Shown: positions 1 to 8,212, counted from the stretch's first letter. The stretch: DNA of 40,467 nucleotides from Phytohabitans sp036906915 (GCF_036906915.1 NZ_JBAKHX010000075.1:1-40467); one strand, 5' to 3'. The notes: generated by a model from the letters alone, not told the origin. A program made the numbers and translations.

Positions 1-74
1 CTGTCCGCCGGTCGCAAGTAGACAGTTAGCAAGATCCAGTTACACCGTTATCTTGACAGTCCCTCGACGATTTC

Positions 75-998
75 GTGGGCGCTCACGAGCCTGGAGGCAT
101 GCAGCGGGCTGGATCCGCTCATGGTCATGAAATCCGCAATGATGTGCACGTGAGTAGTCTTGTCATCGCCGCTGGACGACGACACTCGTTGGGCCTGTGT
201 GCCGACGGCACCGTGGTTGCGGTCGGCACGGGAACATCTGGTGAGTGTCGAGTCGAAGATTGGGTCCATGTGGTCGCCGTGGCGGCCGGCAACGTGCATA
301 CGGCGTCGAACACTGGACGATCCCACAGCGTCGGCCTCCGCGCGGACGGCACTGTGATGGCGACGGGCTGGAACGGTGACGGGCAGTGTGACGTCTCGTC
401 ATGGCGCGACATGACCCTTGTCGCTGCGGGCTGGCGCCGCACTTTGGGGCTGGTTGGTGACGGCACCGTGCTGGCTGCGGGACGGCTCCGCGAGGGGGCA
501 TGCAACGTGAGCGAATGGCGTGAGGTTGTCGGGTTGGCTTGTGGCGACTGGCATTCGGTGGGCCTCAGAGTCGATGGCACCGTCGTTGCCGTGGGGAACG
601 ATCGCCGTGGGCAGTGCGCGGTCGACAGGTGGCGTGACGTTGCCGCCATCGCGGCTGGCTACCTCCATACGGTCGGTCTCACCAACGGCGGACGCGTCTT
701 TGCGGTCGGGGATCAATCGGCGGGCGCCTGTGATGTCGGTGCTTGGCGGGACGTTGCGGCAGTGGCGGCTGGCAGCTACCACACCGTGGGAGTCACCGCG
801 GCTGGCCGAGTCGTGGCCGTGGGCAGCAACGATTACGGCCAGTGCGACGTAGCCGACTGGCGCGAGATCGTCGAGGTGGCAGCCGGATCCACCCACACTC
901 TCGGACTACGCGCGGACGGAACAGTTGTCGCCGCCGGAAACAACAAACACGGTCAGTGCGACATCACCGGCTGGGACGCGATCCGGTCGCCCAGGTAG
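75..998 (+). CDS. RCC1-like seven-repeat beta-propeller protein
   Basis: The protein consists almost entirely of seven repeats of about 37 to 48 residues, each reading roughly V-A-A-G-x-x-H-T-V-G-L-R-x-D-G-T-V-V-A-V-G, then G-x-C-x-V-x-x-W-R-x-V. Seven units match one closed RCC1-type propeller. No signal peptide or membrane segment is seen, so a cytoplasmic scaffold or binding role is inferred; the ligand is unknown. Repeat 2 carries about 10 extra residues (NVHTASNTGR) before its S-H-S-V-G-L, as if the beginning of a blade had been duplicated. The GTG at 75 is the first start after an in-frame stop at 54, but GTG 144 or GTG 150 would begin exactly at the first repeat, so the first 25 codons may not be translated. 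No operon partner is evident. Repeat assignment is firm; function is not. Confidence 0.75.
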   Translation: MGAHEPGGMQRAGSAHGHEIRNDVHVSSLVIAAGRRHSLGLCADGTVVAVGTGTSGECRVEDWVHVVAVAAGNVHTASNTGRSHSVGLRADGTVMATGWNGDGQCDVSSWRDMTLVAAGWRRTLGLVGDGTVLAAGRLREGACNVSEWREVVGLACGDWHSVGLRVDGTVVAVGNDRRGQCAVDRWRDVAAIAAGYLHTVGLTNGGRVFAVGDQSAGACDVGAWRDVAAVAAGSYHTVGVTAAGRVVAVGSNDYGQCDVADWREIVEVAAGSTHTLGLRADGTVVAAGNNKHGQCDITGWDAIRSPR

Positions 999-1028
999 AC
1001 GAGTGATTCCCTATGCGGTCGGTGGTCG

Positions 1029-1175
1029 TACGCGGTCAGGGAACGCTTGATCTCGGCGCTCGCTGCCCTCGAGGTCACCGACGAGCTGCTCGCCGTGCTG
1101 ACCGACGCCTACCGCGCAGCCAGCCATGCGGGCGTCCTGCTCCACCGTTGGCGCGATACGCCCAAGTATCCGTTC
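1029..1175 (+). pseudogene. Possible gene fragment of unknown family, fused to permease 3' end
   Basis: After the RCC1 stop the same frame stays open and encodes a helix-rich, coding-looking stretch (RERLISALAALEVTDELLAV, then TDAYRAASHAG, then HRWRDTPKYPF). It runs into the convergent ABC permease 3' end at about 1174, where a gene could not plausibly continue. I do not recognise the family. It may be the head or middle of a truncated gene. No ribosome binding site or start is convincing. Confidence 0.25.
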
Positions 1176-3624
1176 ACTCCAGCCGTACTCGAATCAGGGA
1201 TCGCGGCTCCCGCCCGGCGAGCAGCCAGCCAAGTGCTGTGGCGACCAGCGGTACGCCGGCGGCGATTACGAGCAACTCCACGACCGGCACGCGCGCCAGA
1301 TCGTTCAGCTGGCTGCGGGATGAGCCCGCCACTATGACGGTGTACGCGGCGCCGATGCCCAGGATTCCGCCCAGCAGCGCGAGGCCGCCGGCCGTTGCCG
1401 AGGTGAGCGTGCGCCGGATGCGGCCCGTCGCGCCCGTCGCGGTCAGCGTGCGTAGGTCGCCGGCCGCCTCGGCCCGGATCAGCCCGACGGTCATGGCTAG
1501 GATCGCGAGCGCGAGAACTGCTCCGGCCGTCGTCGCGATCGCGCGTAGTGTCAGGAGCCCACCGCGCTTGTTGCGGTCCTCGATGACTAGCCCCGCGTCG
1601 AGCGCGAGTTCCCTTGCCCCGGTGAGCTGCTCCTGGGTCAACGGCCGGGAGGTCTCGACCAGCCAGCCGGTCCGCACCGGCTTCCAGTTGTTGCGTCGCA
1701 GGGCCGCGGGAGTGAGGAGCGTCTTTGGAAGCGACTCGTACCGCGGGTTCGGCAGCTGCTCAGTGGTTGCCTGCGGGAGGGACTCGAAAAGCAGCGACAG
1801 GTCCGAGCGGGGCTGCGTGGTCAGCACGTCCGTTGTTTGGCTGATGCTGGCTGGATCGACGCCGTAGTAACGGATCAGCTCAGGTGTGGCGACCAACGGT
1901 ACCGCCGCCGAACCGGGGAGCGAGCCCTGGTCAGTCTGCGGGCCGACGCCGACCGGCGGTCGCCCGACGCGTCCACCGCCGGCGTCCTCGGTTGGTTCCT
2001 CGACGGGATCTATCGCGATTTCAAGCGGGATGAGGGTCGGGTCGGTGAGCGTGGCCGTGTATCGCCGAACCTGGGCCTCGACCGCCGCGAGCTGGGCCGG
2101 TGTGCGGTCGGGAACGCGCAGGCCGGGGGAGTCGGTCCAGATGAGGAGCTGGTGGTCGGAGAGGTTGCCTTCGGCGGCGGTCTGCTCGAGGACTCTCGCC
2201 GCGACCACGGTCGCGGTCGGGATCGCGAGCGCCACGCTGATCGCGGCCAGCGCGGCGCTCGACCGTGCCTGATGGCGGGCGAGGTCACGTAGGGCCAGTC
2301 GGGGAGCGACCGGAAGTCGGGCGCCGATGGCGGCAAGCACCCGGATCGCCAGGGGGCCGACGAACAGCAGGGCGAACCCGATCGCCAGCGTGCCAGAGAC
2401 GATCAGCGCCACGTCGGCGATCTCCAGCGCGTCGCGGGATGCCTCGTTGTTTCTTCGTTGCGCGAGCCGCAGCGAGACGATGCCCAGCACCAAGAGCACG
2501 GCCGCGGCCACCGCCGACCGGCGCACCCGCTTGGGCCTTGGCGGGCGCGAGGAAAGGGCAAGCGTTATCGGTACCCGGGCAGCGGCGCGCGCCGGCCGCC
2601 ACGCCGCCGCGGTCGCCGTCAGGACAGCCAGCAGTACGGCGGCGGCGATCTGCCACCACGGCAGGTCCAACCGGTCGATGCGGTGCCCCGCCGCCGCCTC
2701 GAACCGTGGTGTCACCGTGAACCACACCAGGGCACCCGCGACCGCGCCGACCACCGACGCAGCGCCACCGACCGCGGCGCCATGGGCCAGCAACACGAGA
2801 CGAAGGTGTCGTGGAGTCGCGCCGACCGCGGCGAGCAGGCCGAGCTGGCGCAGCCGGCGGTGCGCGACGACGGCGAAGCCGGCCGCCGCGATGAGGCAGA
2901 CGAGCAGCATGCTCACCGCGAAGGCACTGAACACTCCGGCGGCCGCCTCGACCCACTCGTGTGAAGGACGCAGCTCGTACGCCGGTTGGCCGTGTTGCGC
3001 GCGGTACTCCGCGAACCGTGCCGGGTCAGCGGCTGTGAGCACGGTGACCGACTCCGGCGGTTCGGGCCGTGCCGGCGCGACGAGGACGAACTCCGCGCGA
3101 AGATCGCCGGGGTTCTCGACCAAGCCGACCACGGTCCAGGTGCGGCCGTCGAGCGTCAGCACGCCGCCGACGCGTACCCGCAGGTCCGTCGCCACCTCGT
3201 CGGTGAGCGCCGCCTCGCCGGGTGCGGTCGGGTAGCGACCGTTCAGCAGCCGCAACATCGGCCCGCTGTACGGACCGTGTGGATCCTGCGCCCGCAGTTC
3301 GACGGTCTCCACCGAGCCCGGGACCGGCAGGTACCAGTGCCCGACCACGTCGATCGTGCCGAACCACTCGCGCGCCTGCGCGATCCGGCTATCCAGCGGC
3401 CGCTCTTCGTCGGCGTACAACGTGAACCACTGGCTGGCGGAGCCGAACCTGGCGGTGCCCGGCGGCGTCGAGTGGTAGCCGGCTGACACGCCCACGACGG
3501 CCGCCGTGACGGCGACGGTCAGGAGCGTCAGCACCGCGGCCTGCTGGCGCCACTCGCGGCGGAACAGCCGCCACGCCCAGCGGACCACCGCCCGCCGGGC
3601 CGGCAGGCCACCGTTACGGCTCAC
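1174..3624 (-). CDS. ABC transporter permease, FtsX-like (MacB/LolC type)
   Basis: 816 aa, the usual size for an actinobacterial FtsX-type permease with two FtsX domains. The N-terminus is basic and followed by a transmembrane helix at about residues 27 to 48, then a large extracytoplasmic domain, a first group of helices around 230 to 345, further helices around 370 to 435, a second extracytoplasmic part, and a C-terminal FtsX helix group ending near 800 with the tail AGREPRSLIRVRLE. It forms the membrane part of an exporter or lipid/peptide-handling ABC complex with the ATPase upstream. Its GTG start overlaps the ATPase stop (GTGA at 3621-3624), so translation is probably coupled. Substrate unknown; PadR control of such operons often points to response to membrane-active compounds, which is inference here. 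Confidence 0.9.
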   Translation of the reverse strand: MSRNGGLPARRAVVRWAWRLFRREWRQQAAVLTLLTVAVTAAVVGVSAGYHSTPPGTARFGSASQWFTLYADEERPLDSRIAQAREWFGTIDVVGHWYLPVPGSVETVELRAQDPHGPYSGPMLRLLNGRYPTAPGEAALTDEVATDLRVRVGGVLTLDGRTWTVVGLVENPGDLRAEFVLVAPARPEPPESVTVLTAADPARFAEYRAQHGQPAYELRPSHEWVEAAAGVFSAFAVSMLLVCLIAAAGFAVVAHRRLRQLGLLAAVGATPRHLRLVLLAHGAAVGGAASVVGAVAGALVWFTVTPRFEAAAGHRIDRLDLPWWQIAAAVLLAVLTATAAAWRPARAAARVPITLALSSRPPRPKRVRRSAVAAAVLLVLGIVSLRLAQRRNNEASRDALEIADVALIVSGTLAIGFALLFVGPLAIRVLAAIGARLPVAPRLALRDLARHQARSSAALAAISVALAIPTATVVAARVLEQTAAEGNLSDHQLLIWTDSPGLRVPDRTPAQLAAVEAQVRRYTATLTDPTLIPLEIAIDPVEEPTEDAGGGRVGRPPVGVGPQTDQGSLPGSAAVPLVATPELIRYYGVDPASISQTTDVLTTQPRSDLSLLFESLPQATTEQLPNPRYESLPKTLLTPAALRRNNWKPVRTGWLVETSRPLTQEQLTGARELALDAGLVIEDRNKRGGLLTLRAIATTAGAVLALAILAMTVGLIRAEAAGDLRTLTATGATGRIRRTLTSATAGGLALLGGILGIGAAYTVIVAGSSRSQLNDLARVPVVELLVIAAGVPLVATALGWLLAGREPRSLIRVRLE

Positions 3625-4346
3625 TTGTTCGTTCCTGGTGCCAGGAGGGATTCCGGGCCAGGGCTCGGTGCCGTCTGGTCGACGATCCGGCCGTCACGCA
3701 GGAATACCACGCGGTCGGCCCAGGAGGCCATCTGGGCGTCGTGGGTCACCACCACGCCGGCGACGCCATCGTGGCTGGCCAGGCGGAGCATGCGCATCAC
3801 CGTCTCGCCGCTCAAGGAGTCGAGCGCGCCGGTGGGCTCGTCAGCCAGCAGCAACTGCCGTTCACCGACGACGGCCCGGGCGATCGCCACCCGTTGGCTC
3901 TCGCCGCCGGACAGCTCGTCCGGGTAGCGGGTGGCCCGCTCGGTCAGGCCGAGCTTTGCGAGTACCTCCATCGCCGCTGCCCGGGCAACCTTGGCCTTCA
4001 CGCCGTCCAGTTCTAGCGGAATCGCCACGTTCTCGACGGCGGTCAGCCCGGCGAGGAGGTTGAAGTCCTGGAAGACATATCCGATCGACCTCCGCCGTAG
4101 CCGCGCGCGGTCGTTGCGGGACAGGCGCGCCAACTCGTGACCGGCGATGAAGACGTCGCCGCTGGTCGGTTCCTCCAGCGTTCCGGCGATCGTGAGCAGC
4201 GTGCTCTTGCCTGAGCCGCTCGGGCCCATCACCGCCACCAGCTCGCCGCTGCGAACGGACAGGTCGACCTCGCGTAACGCGTGCACCTCGGTGGGACCCG
4301 ATCCGTAGACCTTTGACACATGGCGTAGTTCGACGGCCGCGCTCAT
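3621..4346 (-). CDS. ABC transporter ATP-binding protein (LolD/MacB type)
   Basis: 241 aa. Complete ATPase: Walker A GPSGSGKST at residues 41 to 49, Q-loop Q93, signature LSGGES at 145 to 150, Walker B LLLADE at 165 to 170 and H-loop His202. It energises the FtsX-type permease encoded immediately downstream. The start is placed at the ATG at 4346 because the homologous region starts at residue 6, a G-rich sequence precedes it, and this ATG forms an ATGA overlap with the stop of the PadR gene; the frame is open for 36 more codons upstream but that stretch lies inside the PadR gene. Third-to-first order padR, ATPase, permease with overlaps on both sides indicates one transcript. Confidence 0.93.
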   Translation of the reverse strand: MSAAVELRHVSKVYGSGPTEVHALREVDLSVRSGELVAVMGPSGSGKSTLLTIAGTLEEPTSGDVFIAGHELARLSRNDRARLRRRSIGYVFQDFNLLAGLTAVENVAIPLELDGVKAKVARAAAMEVLAKLGLTERATRYPDELSGGESQRVAIARAVVGERQLLLADEPTGALDSLSGETVMRMLRLASHDGVAGVVVTHDAQMASWADRVVFLRDGRIVDQTAPSPGPESLLAPGTNK

Positions 4347-4921
4347 CGCCGTACCCCCGCGATCTTGCGGCCGACGCGCGGCGCGGACATCTGGTCCTCG
4401 ACCGCGGTGCGAGCCGGTAGGCGCTTGAGCCGGGCGTCCGCGGTGTCGAGCCACCGGACGATCGCTTCTATCCGGAACAGCTCCGAATCCACGACGAGCG
4501 ACAGCTCCACCTCACCCTCGGCGATCTCACCCTTCAGATGCGTGTACTCCTGCATCGCCTGCACGAGGTGCCGTCGGTGCGCCTGGAGAAGCTCGGGCAG
4601 GTCAACGCCTGGCACGCGCATTGCCACGAGCAGCTTGATGACGAGCTCGTCGCGCGGTGGCGGCACCACGTCCGGTGGCGTGCGCAGCCACTCGTTCAGC
4701 TCGCCGGAGCCGCTCGGCGTGATCGTGAATACGTTCTGGGGCCCGCCGGAGCCCTCCGACACGACAAGGCCGTCACGCTCCAGTCGCTGGAGAGTGGTGT
4801 AGACCTGCCCGACGTTGAGCGGCCACACCTCCCCGGTTCTGGATTCGAACTCCTGCCTCAACTGGAGGCCGTATTTTGGGCCCTCGCTGAGCAGGGCCAA
4901 CAGGGCGTGCCGGATTGTCAT
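4343..4921 (-). CDS. PadR family transcriptional regulator
   Basis: 192 aa. The first 75 residues form a PadR winged helix (MTIRHALLALLSEGPKYGLQ, then a wing with GLV and TITPSG), followed by a vir-type C-terminal helical domain of about 100 residues that dimerises the protein. PadR proteins usually repress their own operon until a small molecule binds between the domains. Here the gene is first in an operon with an ABC exporter, and a palindrome lies directly against its start codon, which supports autorepression. The ATG at 4921 is preceded at 7 nt by TATCAT, so the message is probably leaderless. The last residues overlap the ATPase start. Confidence 0.92.
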   Translation of the reverse strand: MTIRHALLALLSEGPKYGLQLRQEFESRTGEVWPLNVGQVYTTLQRLERDGLVVSEGSGGPQNVFTITPSGSGELNEWLRTPPDVVPPPRDELVIKLLVAMRVPGVDLPELLQAHRRHLVQAMQEYTHLKGEIAEGEVELSLVVDSELFRIEAIVRWLDTADARLKRLPARTAVEDQMSAPRVGRKIAGVRR

Positions 4922-4941
4922 ACCGAGTATGATACTCAGTA
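4921..4941. promoter_or_regulatory. PadR operator palindrome
   Basis: GAGTAT-G-ATACTC (4925-4937) is a perfect 13-bp palindrome, extended by TAC at 4921-4923 and GTA at 4939-4941. It covers the probable -10 box and touches the padR start codon, so binding would block transcription start. Assignment to PadR is by position and symmetry. Confidence 0.7.
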
Positions 4942-4959
4942 TATCGACCTAGCCGTCAA
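4929..4959 (-). promoter_or_regulatory. Promoter of padR operon (leaderless)
   Basis: On the minus strand TTGACG (4954-4959) is followed after 19 bp by TATCAT (4929-4934) and, 7 nt later, by the ATG. This predicts a transcript starting at or next to the start codon. The -10 box is inside the palindrome. Confidence 0.5.
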
Positions 4960-5083
4960 GAGTTCACCGTCCTCAGGTCGTGCGCCCGCCTGACCTCCGG
5001 TGCCGCACCACGCTGGGGGAGTCGCCATGCGAGAAGCGTCCAAGTCAGCACCGGGTCGTGGCGCTGGACGGCGGGTCCGTGCC

Positions 5084-5659
5084 CTAGTCAAGGTCCGACG
5101 AGAGGCCGACCTCCTCATGCGTCATCTCGCGCAGGCCGACGCAGTCGTGCTCCCAGAAAGCGTTCGAGTAGACGAATGTCCCGGTCATCCAGGGTTCGTA
5201 GGCAGACAACTTCACGACCTGAAATGCCTCATCGGGGATCCGCAACGATGGCTTACGGAAGCCCTGTTCCACAGCACGGCCAAAACCCACACGTGAGTAG
5301 AAGTGGGGATCGCCCTCCAGGAACACCAGTGGGACACCGCGCTCGTCGAGGTGCCGCAGACCAGCGCGGATGAGCGCAGAGCCGATACCGCGGCGTTGCC
5401 ACTTCGGCGCGACCGCGAGTGGACTCAGCGACTGAACCGCCACAAGCCGCCGCGGCGCGTCTAGCAGCGCCGTGCTGAACAGGATGTGCCCCACGACCTC
5501 GCCCGCCTCCTCGGACACCAGGGAAAGCGCGGCGGGATCGGCGCGGCGCAGGGCGTCCACGAGCTGGGCCACCGTGCTGCCGTGTTCGCCGCCAAAGGCG
5601 GCCTGATGGACGGAGCGTACCGCGCTATGGTCACGCGGCTGCTCAATGCGCAAGGACAT
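5084..5659 (-). CDS. GNAT family N-acetyltransferase (YhbS-like)
   Basis: 191 aa from the ATG at 5659. Acetyl-CoA binding motif A is seen as LAVAPKWQRRGIGSALIRAG at about residues 81 to 100, with the R/Q-x-x-G-x-G/A signature RRGIGS. The region LEGDPHFYSRVGF is typical of the YhbS subgroup, whose members acetylate small molecules or protein N-termini; substrate unknown. The frame continues 12 codons upstream to 5695, but the promoter TTGGCG-N17-TACCTT ends 7 nt before ATG 5659, which decides the start. Single gene, 160 bp upstream of the padR operon in the same direction order. Confidence 0.9.
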   Translation of the reverse strand: MSLRIEQPRDHSAVRSVHQAAFGGEHGSTVAQLVDALRRADPAALSLVSEEAGEVVGHILFSTALLDAPRRLVAVQSLSPLAVAPKWQRRGIGSALIRAGLRHLDERGVPLVFLEGDPHFYSRVGFGRAVEQGFRKPSLRIPDEAFQVVKLSAYEPWMTGTFVYSNAFWEHDCVGLREMTHEEVGLSSDLD

Positions 5660-5666
5660 GGCCGGC

Positions 5667-5695
5667 AAGGTAACGACTCGGACCGTGGGCGCCAA
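5667..5695 (-). promoter_or_regulatory. Leaderless promoter of the GNAT gene
   Basis: Minus strand TTGGCG (5690-5695), 17-bp spacer, TACCTT (5667-5672), then 7 nt to the ATG at 5659. Spacing is ideal for a housekeeping sigma factor and for a leaderless message. Confidence 0.55.
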
Positions 5696-5817
5696 ACGAA
5701 TTACCGCTCACTGTGCCTGCCGTCCGGCCGCGACGAGGACGCCGCCTACGGCGTTGGACGATCACATCATCCTGACTGCTACGGGTCGCTGTCGCACGTG
5801 CGGTATGCCGGGCCTTC

Positions 5818-6005
5818 CTACAGGACCGGCGCGGGCGGGATGTGGCACTCGGGCAGCCGACCTTGCGCGAGCAGTTCCGCAGGAGTTTCGCGTCGGTCTT
5901 GGCTCGCAGCTTGCGTCCGCGCAGCGCGGACGTGTCGGCCGGCTCGGCCAGATGCGCGGTCACGCCGGCCTTGCCCATTTCTTCGACGATGTACCGCCAG
6001 CCGGG
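5818..6005 (-). pseudogene. IS110 family transposase fragment, frameshifted
   Basis: Minus-strand translation gives GWRYIVEEMGKAG, HLAEPADTSALRGRK and RAKTD, which is the conserved region of IS110-type transposases just after the first catalytic Asp block. Near 5873 the frame shifts; the next frame continues AELLAQGRLPECHIPPAPVL, again IS110-like, and stops at 5818. The DEDD start, the C-terminal half and the element ends are missing. This is a relic with no transposition ability, and shows that a mobile element once sat here. Confidence 0.75.
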
Positions 6006-6033
6006 CTGATCCGGCCGCGTTCCCATTTGCCGC

Positions 6034-6324
6034 TCATCGTGCAGCGGCGTCGGTGAGGATCGCCTGGAGTCGTGCTCGGCATTCGGCGATGAACTCGGGA
6101 TAGGACTGCCAGTAGTAGGAGATTCCGCTGACGCCCACCGCGATGGCCCAGGCGCGGGCGCGGGCCCACGTCAGTTCGTCGAGGTTCAGGCTGTTCCAGT
6201 AGGCCTGTCGTGCGTGGGGCGGCAGATCCCAGACGGTGGAGTGTTCGGCAACCTCGTCCTGGTGCAGCGCCATCCCGGAGATCTTGCCGCCGGACGACAT
6301 CGGAAGCCAGGCATTTCCCGTCAA
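6034..6324 (-). pseudogene. C-terminal fragment of an aminoglycoside phosphotransferase-like protein
   Basis: 96 codons. The segment WDLPPHARQAYWNSLNLDEL, then ARARAWAIAVGVSGISYYW and PEFIAECRARLQAIL resembles the last helices of APH/choline-kinase-fold phosphotransferases. The ATP-binding lobe and the catalytic HGD loop are absent, and the upstream region belongs to the promoter of a divergent gene, so the N-terminal two thirds were lost. The ORF start at 6324 is probably only the first ATG after the break. It sits next to the IS110 relic, which may mark the cause of truncation. It could alternatively be a small independent protein, which I think less likely. Confidence 0.5.
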
Positions 6325-6402
6325 CCTTTCCCGGCCGGCGAAGTCGAAGCAGGAAGAGGGTGGGTCCGCAGTACCGTGGACAGCCGAATAGCAGAACTGG
6401 CG

Positions 6403-6408
6403 TAGGCT
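6403..6408 (+). promoter_or_regulatory. -10 box TAGGCT of kinase-like gene
   Basis: TAGGCT lies 8 nt before the GTG at 6417; no ribosome binding site is visible, so a leaderless transcript is predicted. Confidence 0.4.
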
Positions 6409-6416
6409 GCCCCAGC

Positions 6417-7241
6417 GTGTTGAGTGTGGATTGGACCGACTGCGCCCCCGAAGAGCACATCCGCGATGCTGGAGCGATCTTCGCGGTGTTCGACCAGCAA
6501 GACTCTGGCAACGTGTCGTATGGCGTCGAGGTCAGCGGCGAACGGTACTTCATCAAGACCGCCGGAAACCGCGAACTCGACCTGCCGCATCTCACCCACG
6601 AGCAGCGGGTCGGGCTGCTGCGCAATGCGGCCCGAATCAGTCAGGCTTACCGGCACACGGCCCTGCCGCTATTGCAACGCGTGATTGAGTCGCCGCACGG
6701 GCCGATGCTGGTCTACAGCTGGGTGGATGGCGAGCTGCTCGGTGTCCCTCGCGATGCCCGCGATGATCCGGCGTCGACGTTCTACAGGTTCCGGCACCTG
6801 CCGATCGAACGTATCGTCGCCGCGCTCGACACCGTCGTCGACGTCCACGACCTGCTCGGCCGAGGTGGCGAGGTGGCCTGCGACTTCTACGACGGGTGCC
6901 TGCTCTACAACTTCACAACCCACCGTCTGTCTATTATGGACCTGGACAACTACCACTCTGGTCCGTTTCGCAACGAGATGGGTCGCATGTTCGGGTCGAC
7001 CCGTTTTATGGCGCCGGAGGAGTTCGTCAAAGGCGCGATGATCGATCAACGAACCTCCGTATTCACACTCGGGCGTACAGTGCTGGTTCTGCTCGGTGAC
7101 GGCACGATGAACCGGGAGGCGTTTCGCGGTCCGGAAGGGCTCTGGAGCGTCGCTATGCGAGCATGTGAAACTGAGCCCGAACGGCGCCATAGCAGCCTGG
7201 CGGAGTTCTGCGCCGAGTGGCAAACGGCCAGGTCGATGTGA
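6417..7241 (+). CDS. Atypical serine/threonine protein kinase-like protein
   Basis: 274 aa from GTG 6417 (TTG 6420 and GTG 6426 are alternatives; the frame is open back to 6210). Kinase fold signals: ATP-anchoring Lys47 in ERYFIKTAG; a catalytic-loop equivalent around D156-F-Y-D159-G-C-L-L-Y instead of HRDLKxxN; a metal-binding D175-L-D177 in place of DFG; and RFMAPEEF with the APE triplet at about 199 to 201. The N-lobe has no glycine-rich GxGxxG loop. No membrane helix or sensor domain follows the kinase part. Either it phosphorylates a small molecule or protein by a divergent site, or it is a pseudokinase; the remaining Lys and two Asp favour residual activity. Single gene, leaderless. Confidence 0.75.
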   Translation: MLSVDWTDCAPEEHIRDAGAIFAVFDQQDSGNVSYGVEVSGERYFIKTAGNRELDLPHLTHEQRVGLLRNAARISQAYRHTALPLLQRVIESPHGPMLVYSWVDGELLGVPRDARDDPASTFYRFRHLPIERIVAALDTVVDVHDLLGRGGEVACDFYDGCLLYNFTTHRLSIMDLDNYHSGPFRNEMGRMFGSTRFMAPEEFVKGAMIDQRTSVFTLGRTVLVLLGDGTMNREAFRGPEGLWSVAMRACETEPERRHSSLAEFCAEWQTARSM

Positions 7242-7251
7242 CGCGTCGCTG

Positions 7252-7470
7252 CGTCGTCCGGCGGACGACGCTGGGGCGGCGTCGCTGGTCGTCTACGACG
7301 GCCGACTCGAAGTGGCTCGCCGCGAGCGGCTGATGACCAAGGCCGGCATCCGCCTGGTGGTACCCGCGCCCTGATTGAGGTGCTACTGCTGCACCCGGCA
7401 CCTGCCCTATGAGCAGGCTGTCGCCGGGCCTGGCCGGCCACGCGCGCCGGGGCGCTGACGGCACGCCTCA
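7252..7470 (+). pseudogene. IS21 family transposase (IstA) C-terminal fragment
   Basis: Plus-strand frames read VVYDGRLEVARRERL, then in another frame TRALIEVLLLH, then in a third RHLPYEQAVAG and AGALTARL. These are consecutive pieces of the C-terminal region of IS21-type transposases (IstA), with a deletion after the first piece and at least two frameshifts. No IstB helper gene or terminal repeats are present. It abuts the kinase-like gene's stop. Confidence 0.6.
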
Positions 7471-8205
7471 CCCGGCGCCCCGGTCGCGTAGCAGGCGCGG
7501 TTGGTCGAACCTGGTGTTGTCGATGACCACGTCAACCGGTCGCAGCGGATCCACCTCGGCCAGATACAGCCGTTCAGCCACCAGATAGCGGTCGCGGTGC
7601 ACCGCCTCGGCCTGCGCGCCGGCCCAGTCTTGATCACGGTGGGTGCCCCGCCACACGGAGGTGTCCTCGTCAACGTCGATCCAGATCCGGAAGTCCCAGA
7701 AGTCGTTGATCTCCGGGCGGAACGCGAAGACGCCATCGACGATCAGCACCGCATTGGCTGCCGCAACCGTGACGACGTCACGATGCTCGACCTGGGTCAA
7801 AGGATCGATGCTGCAAAGCACGCACTGGCCGGACCCGTCAGCCCCCGCCGGTTGCAGTAACAGCCGTGCGACCGCCTCGTAGTCGAAGGCGTTGCGGTAG
7901 TAGCCCTCCCCGGACTCGCGGTCATACAGGTACCGGTCGCGCCAGGGCTTCTTGAAGTCATCCAAGCTCGCTCGCAGCACCGGCCGGCCACGGGCGCTGA
8001 TCTGCTGCGCCAGCTCGTGACCGAAGCTGGTCTTGCCCGCAGCGGTCAACCCGTCGATGCCCACCCGCAGCCGCCGGCTACCGGCGCCCAGCACCCACTC
8101 GGCGACCTGGGCCAGCATCCCCGAACGCTGCTCCGACGCCGGGCGTGGCAGCGGCTGCCGCCACGTCGACACCGACAACTGCACCGCGGCCGGACCACCG
8201 TCCAT
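7468..8205 (-). CDS. Uridine kinase-like P-loop phosphotransferase
   Basis: 245 aa. Walker A GIDGLTAAGKTS at about residues 49 to 60, then SLDDFKKPWRDRYLYDRESG, a nucleoside-kinase-type substrate loop, a region ending in VLIVDGVFAFRPE, and DFRIWIDVDEDTSVWRGTHRD, all characteristic of the uridine kinase / phosphoribulokinase group. Actinobacteria carry many such proteins whose substrate is not proven, so nucleoside phosphorylation is a family-based inference. ATG 8205 is chosen over 8235 because TAGGTT lies 7 nt before it. It is divergent from the MOSC gene. Confidence 0.85.
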   Translation of the reverse strand: MDGGPAAVQLSVSTWRQPLPRPASEQRSGMLAQVAEWVLGAGSRRLRVGIDGLTAAGKTSFGHELAQQISARGRPVLRASLDDFKKPWRDRYLYDRESGEGYYRNAFDYEAVARLLLQPAGADGSGQCVLCSIDPLTQVEHRDVVTVAAANAVLIVDGVFAFRPEINDFWDFRIWIDVDEDTSVWRGTHRDQDWAGAQAEAVHRDRYLVAERLYLAEVDPLRPVDVVIDNTRFDQPRLLRDRGAG

Positions 8206-8212
8206 GACCCGC

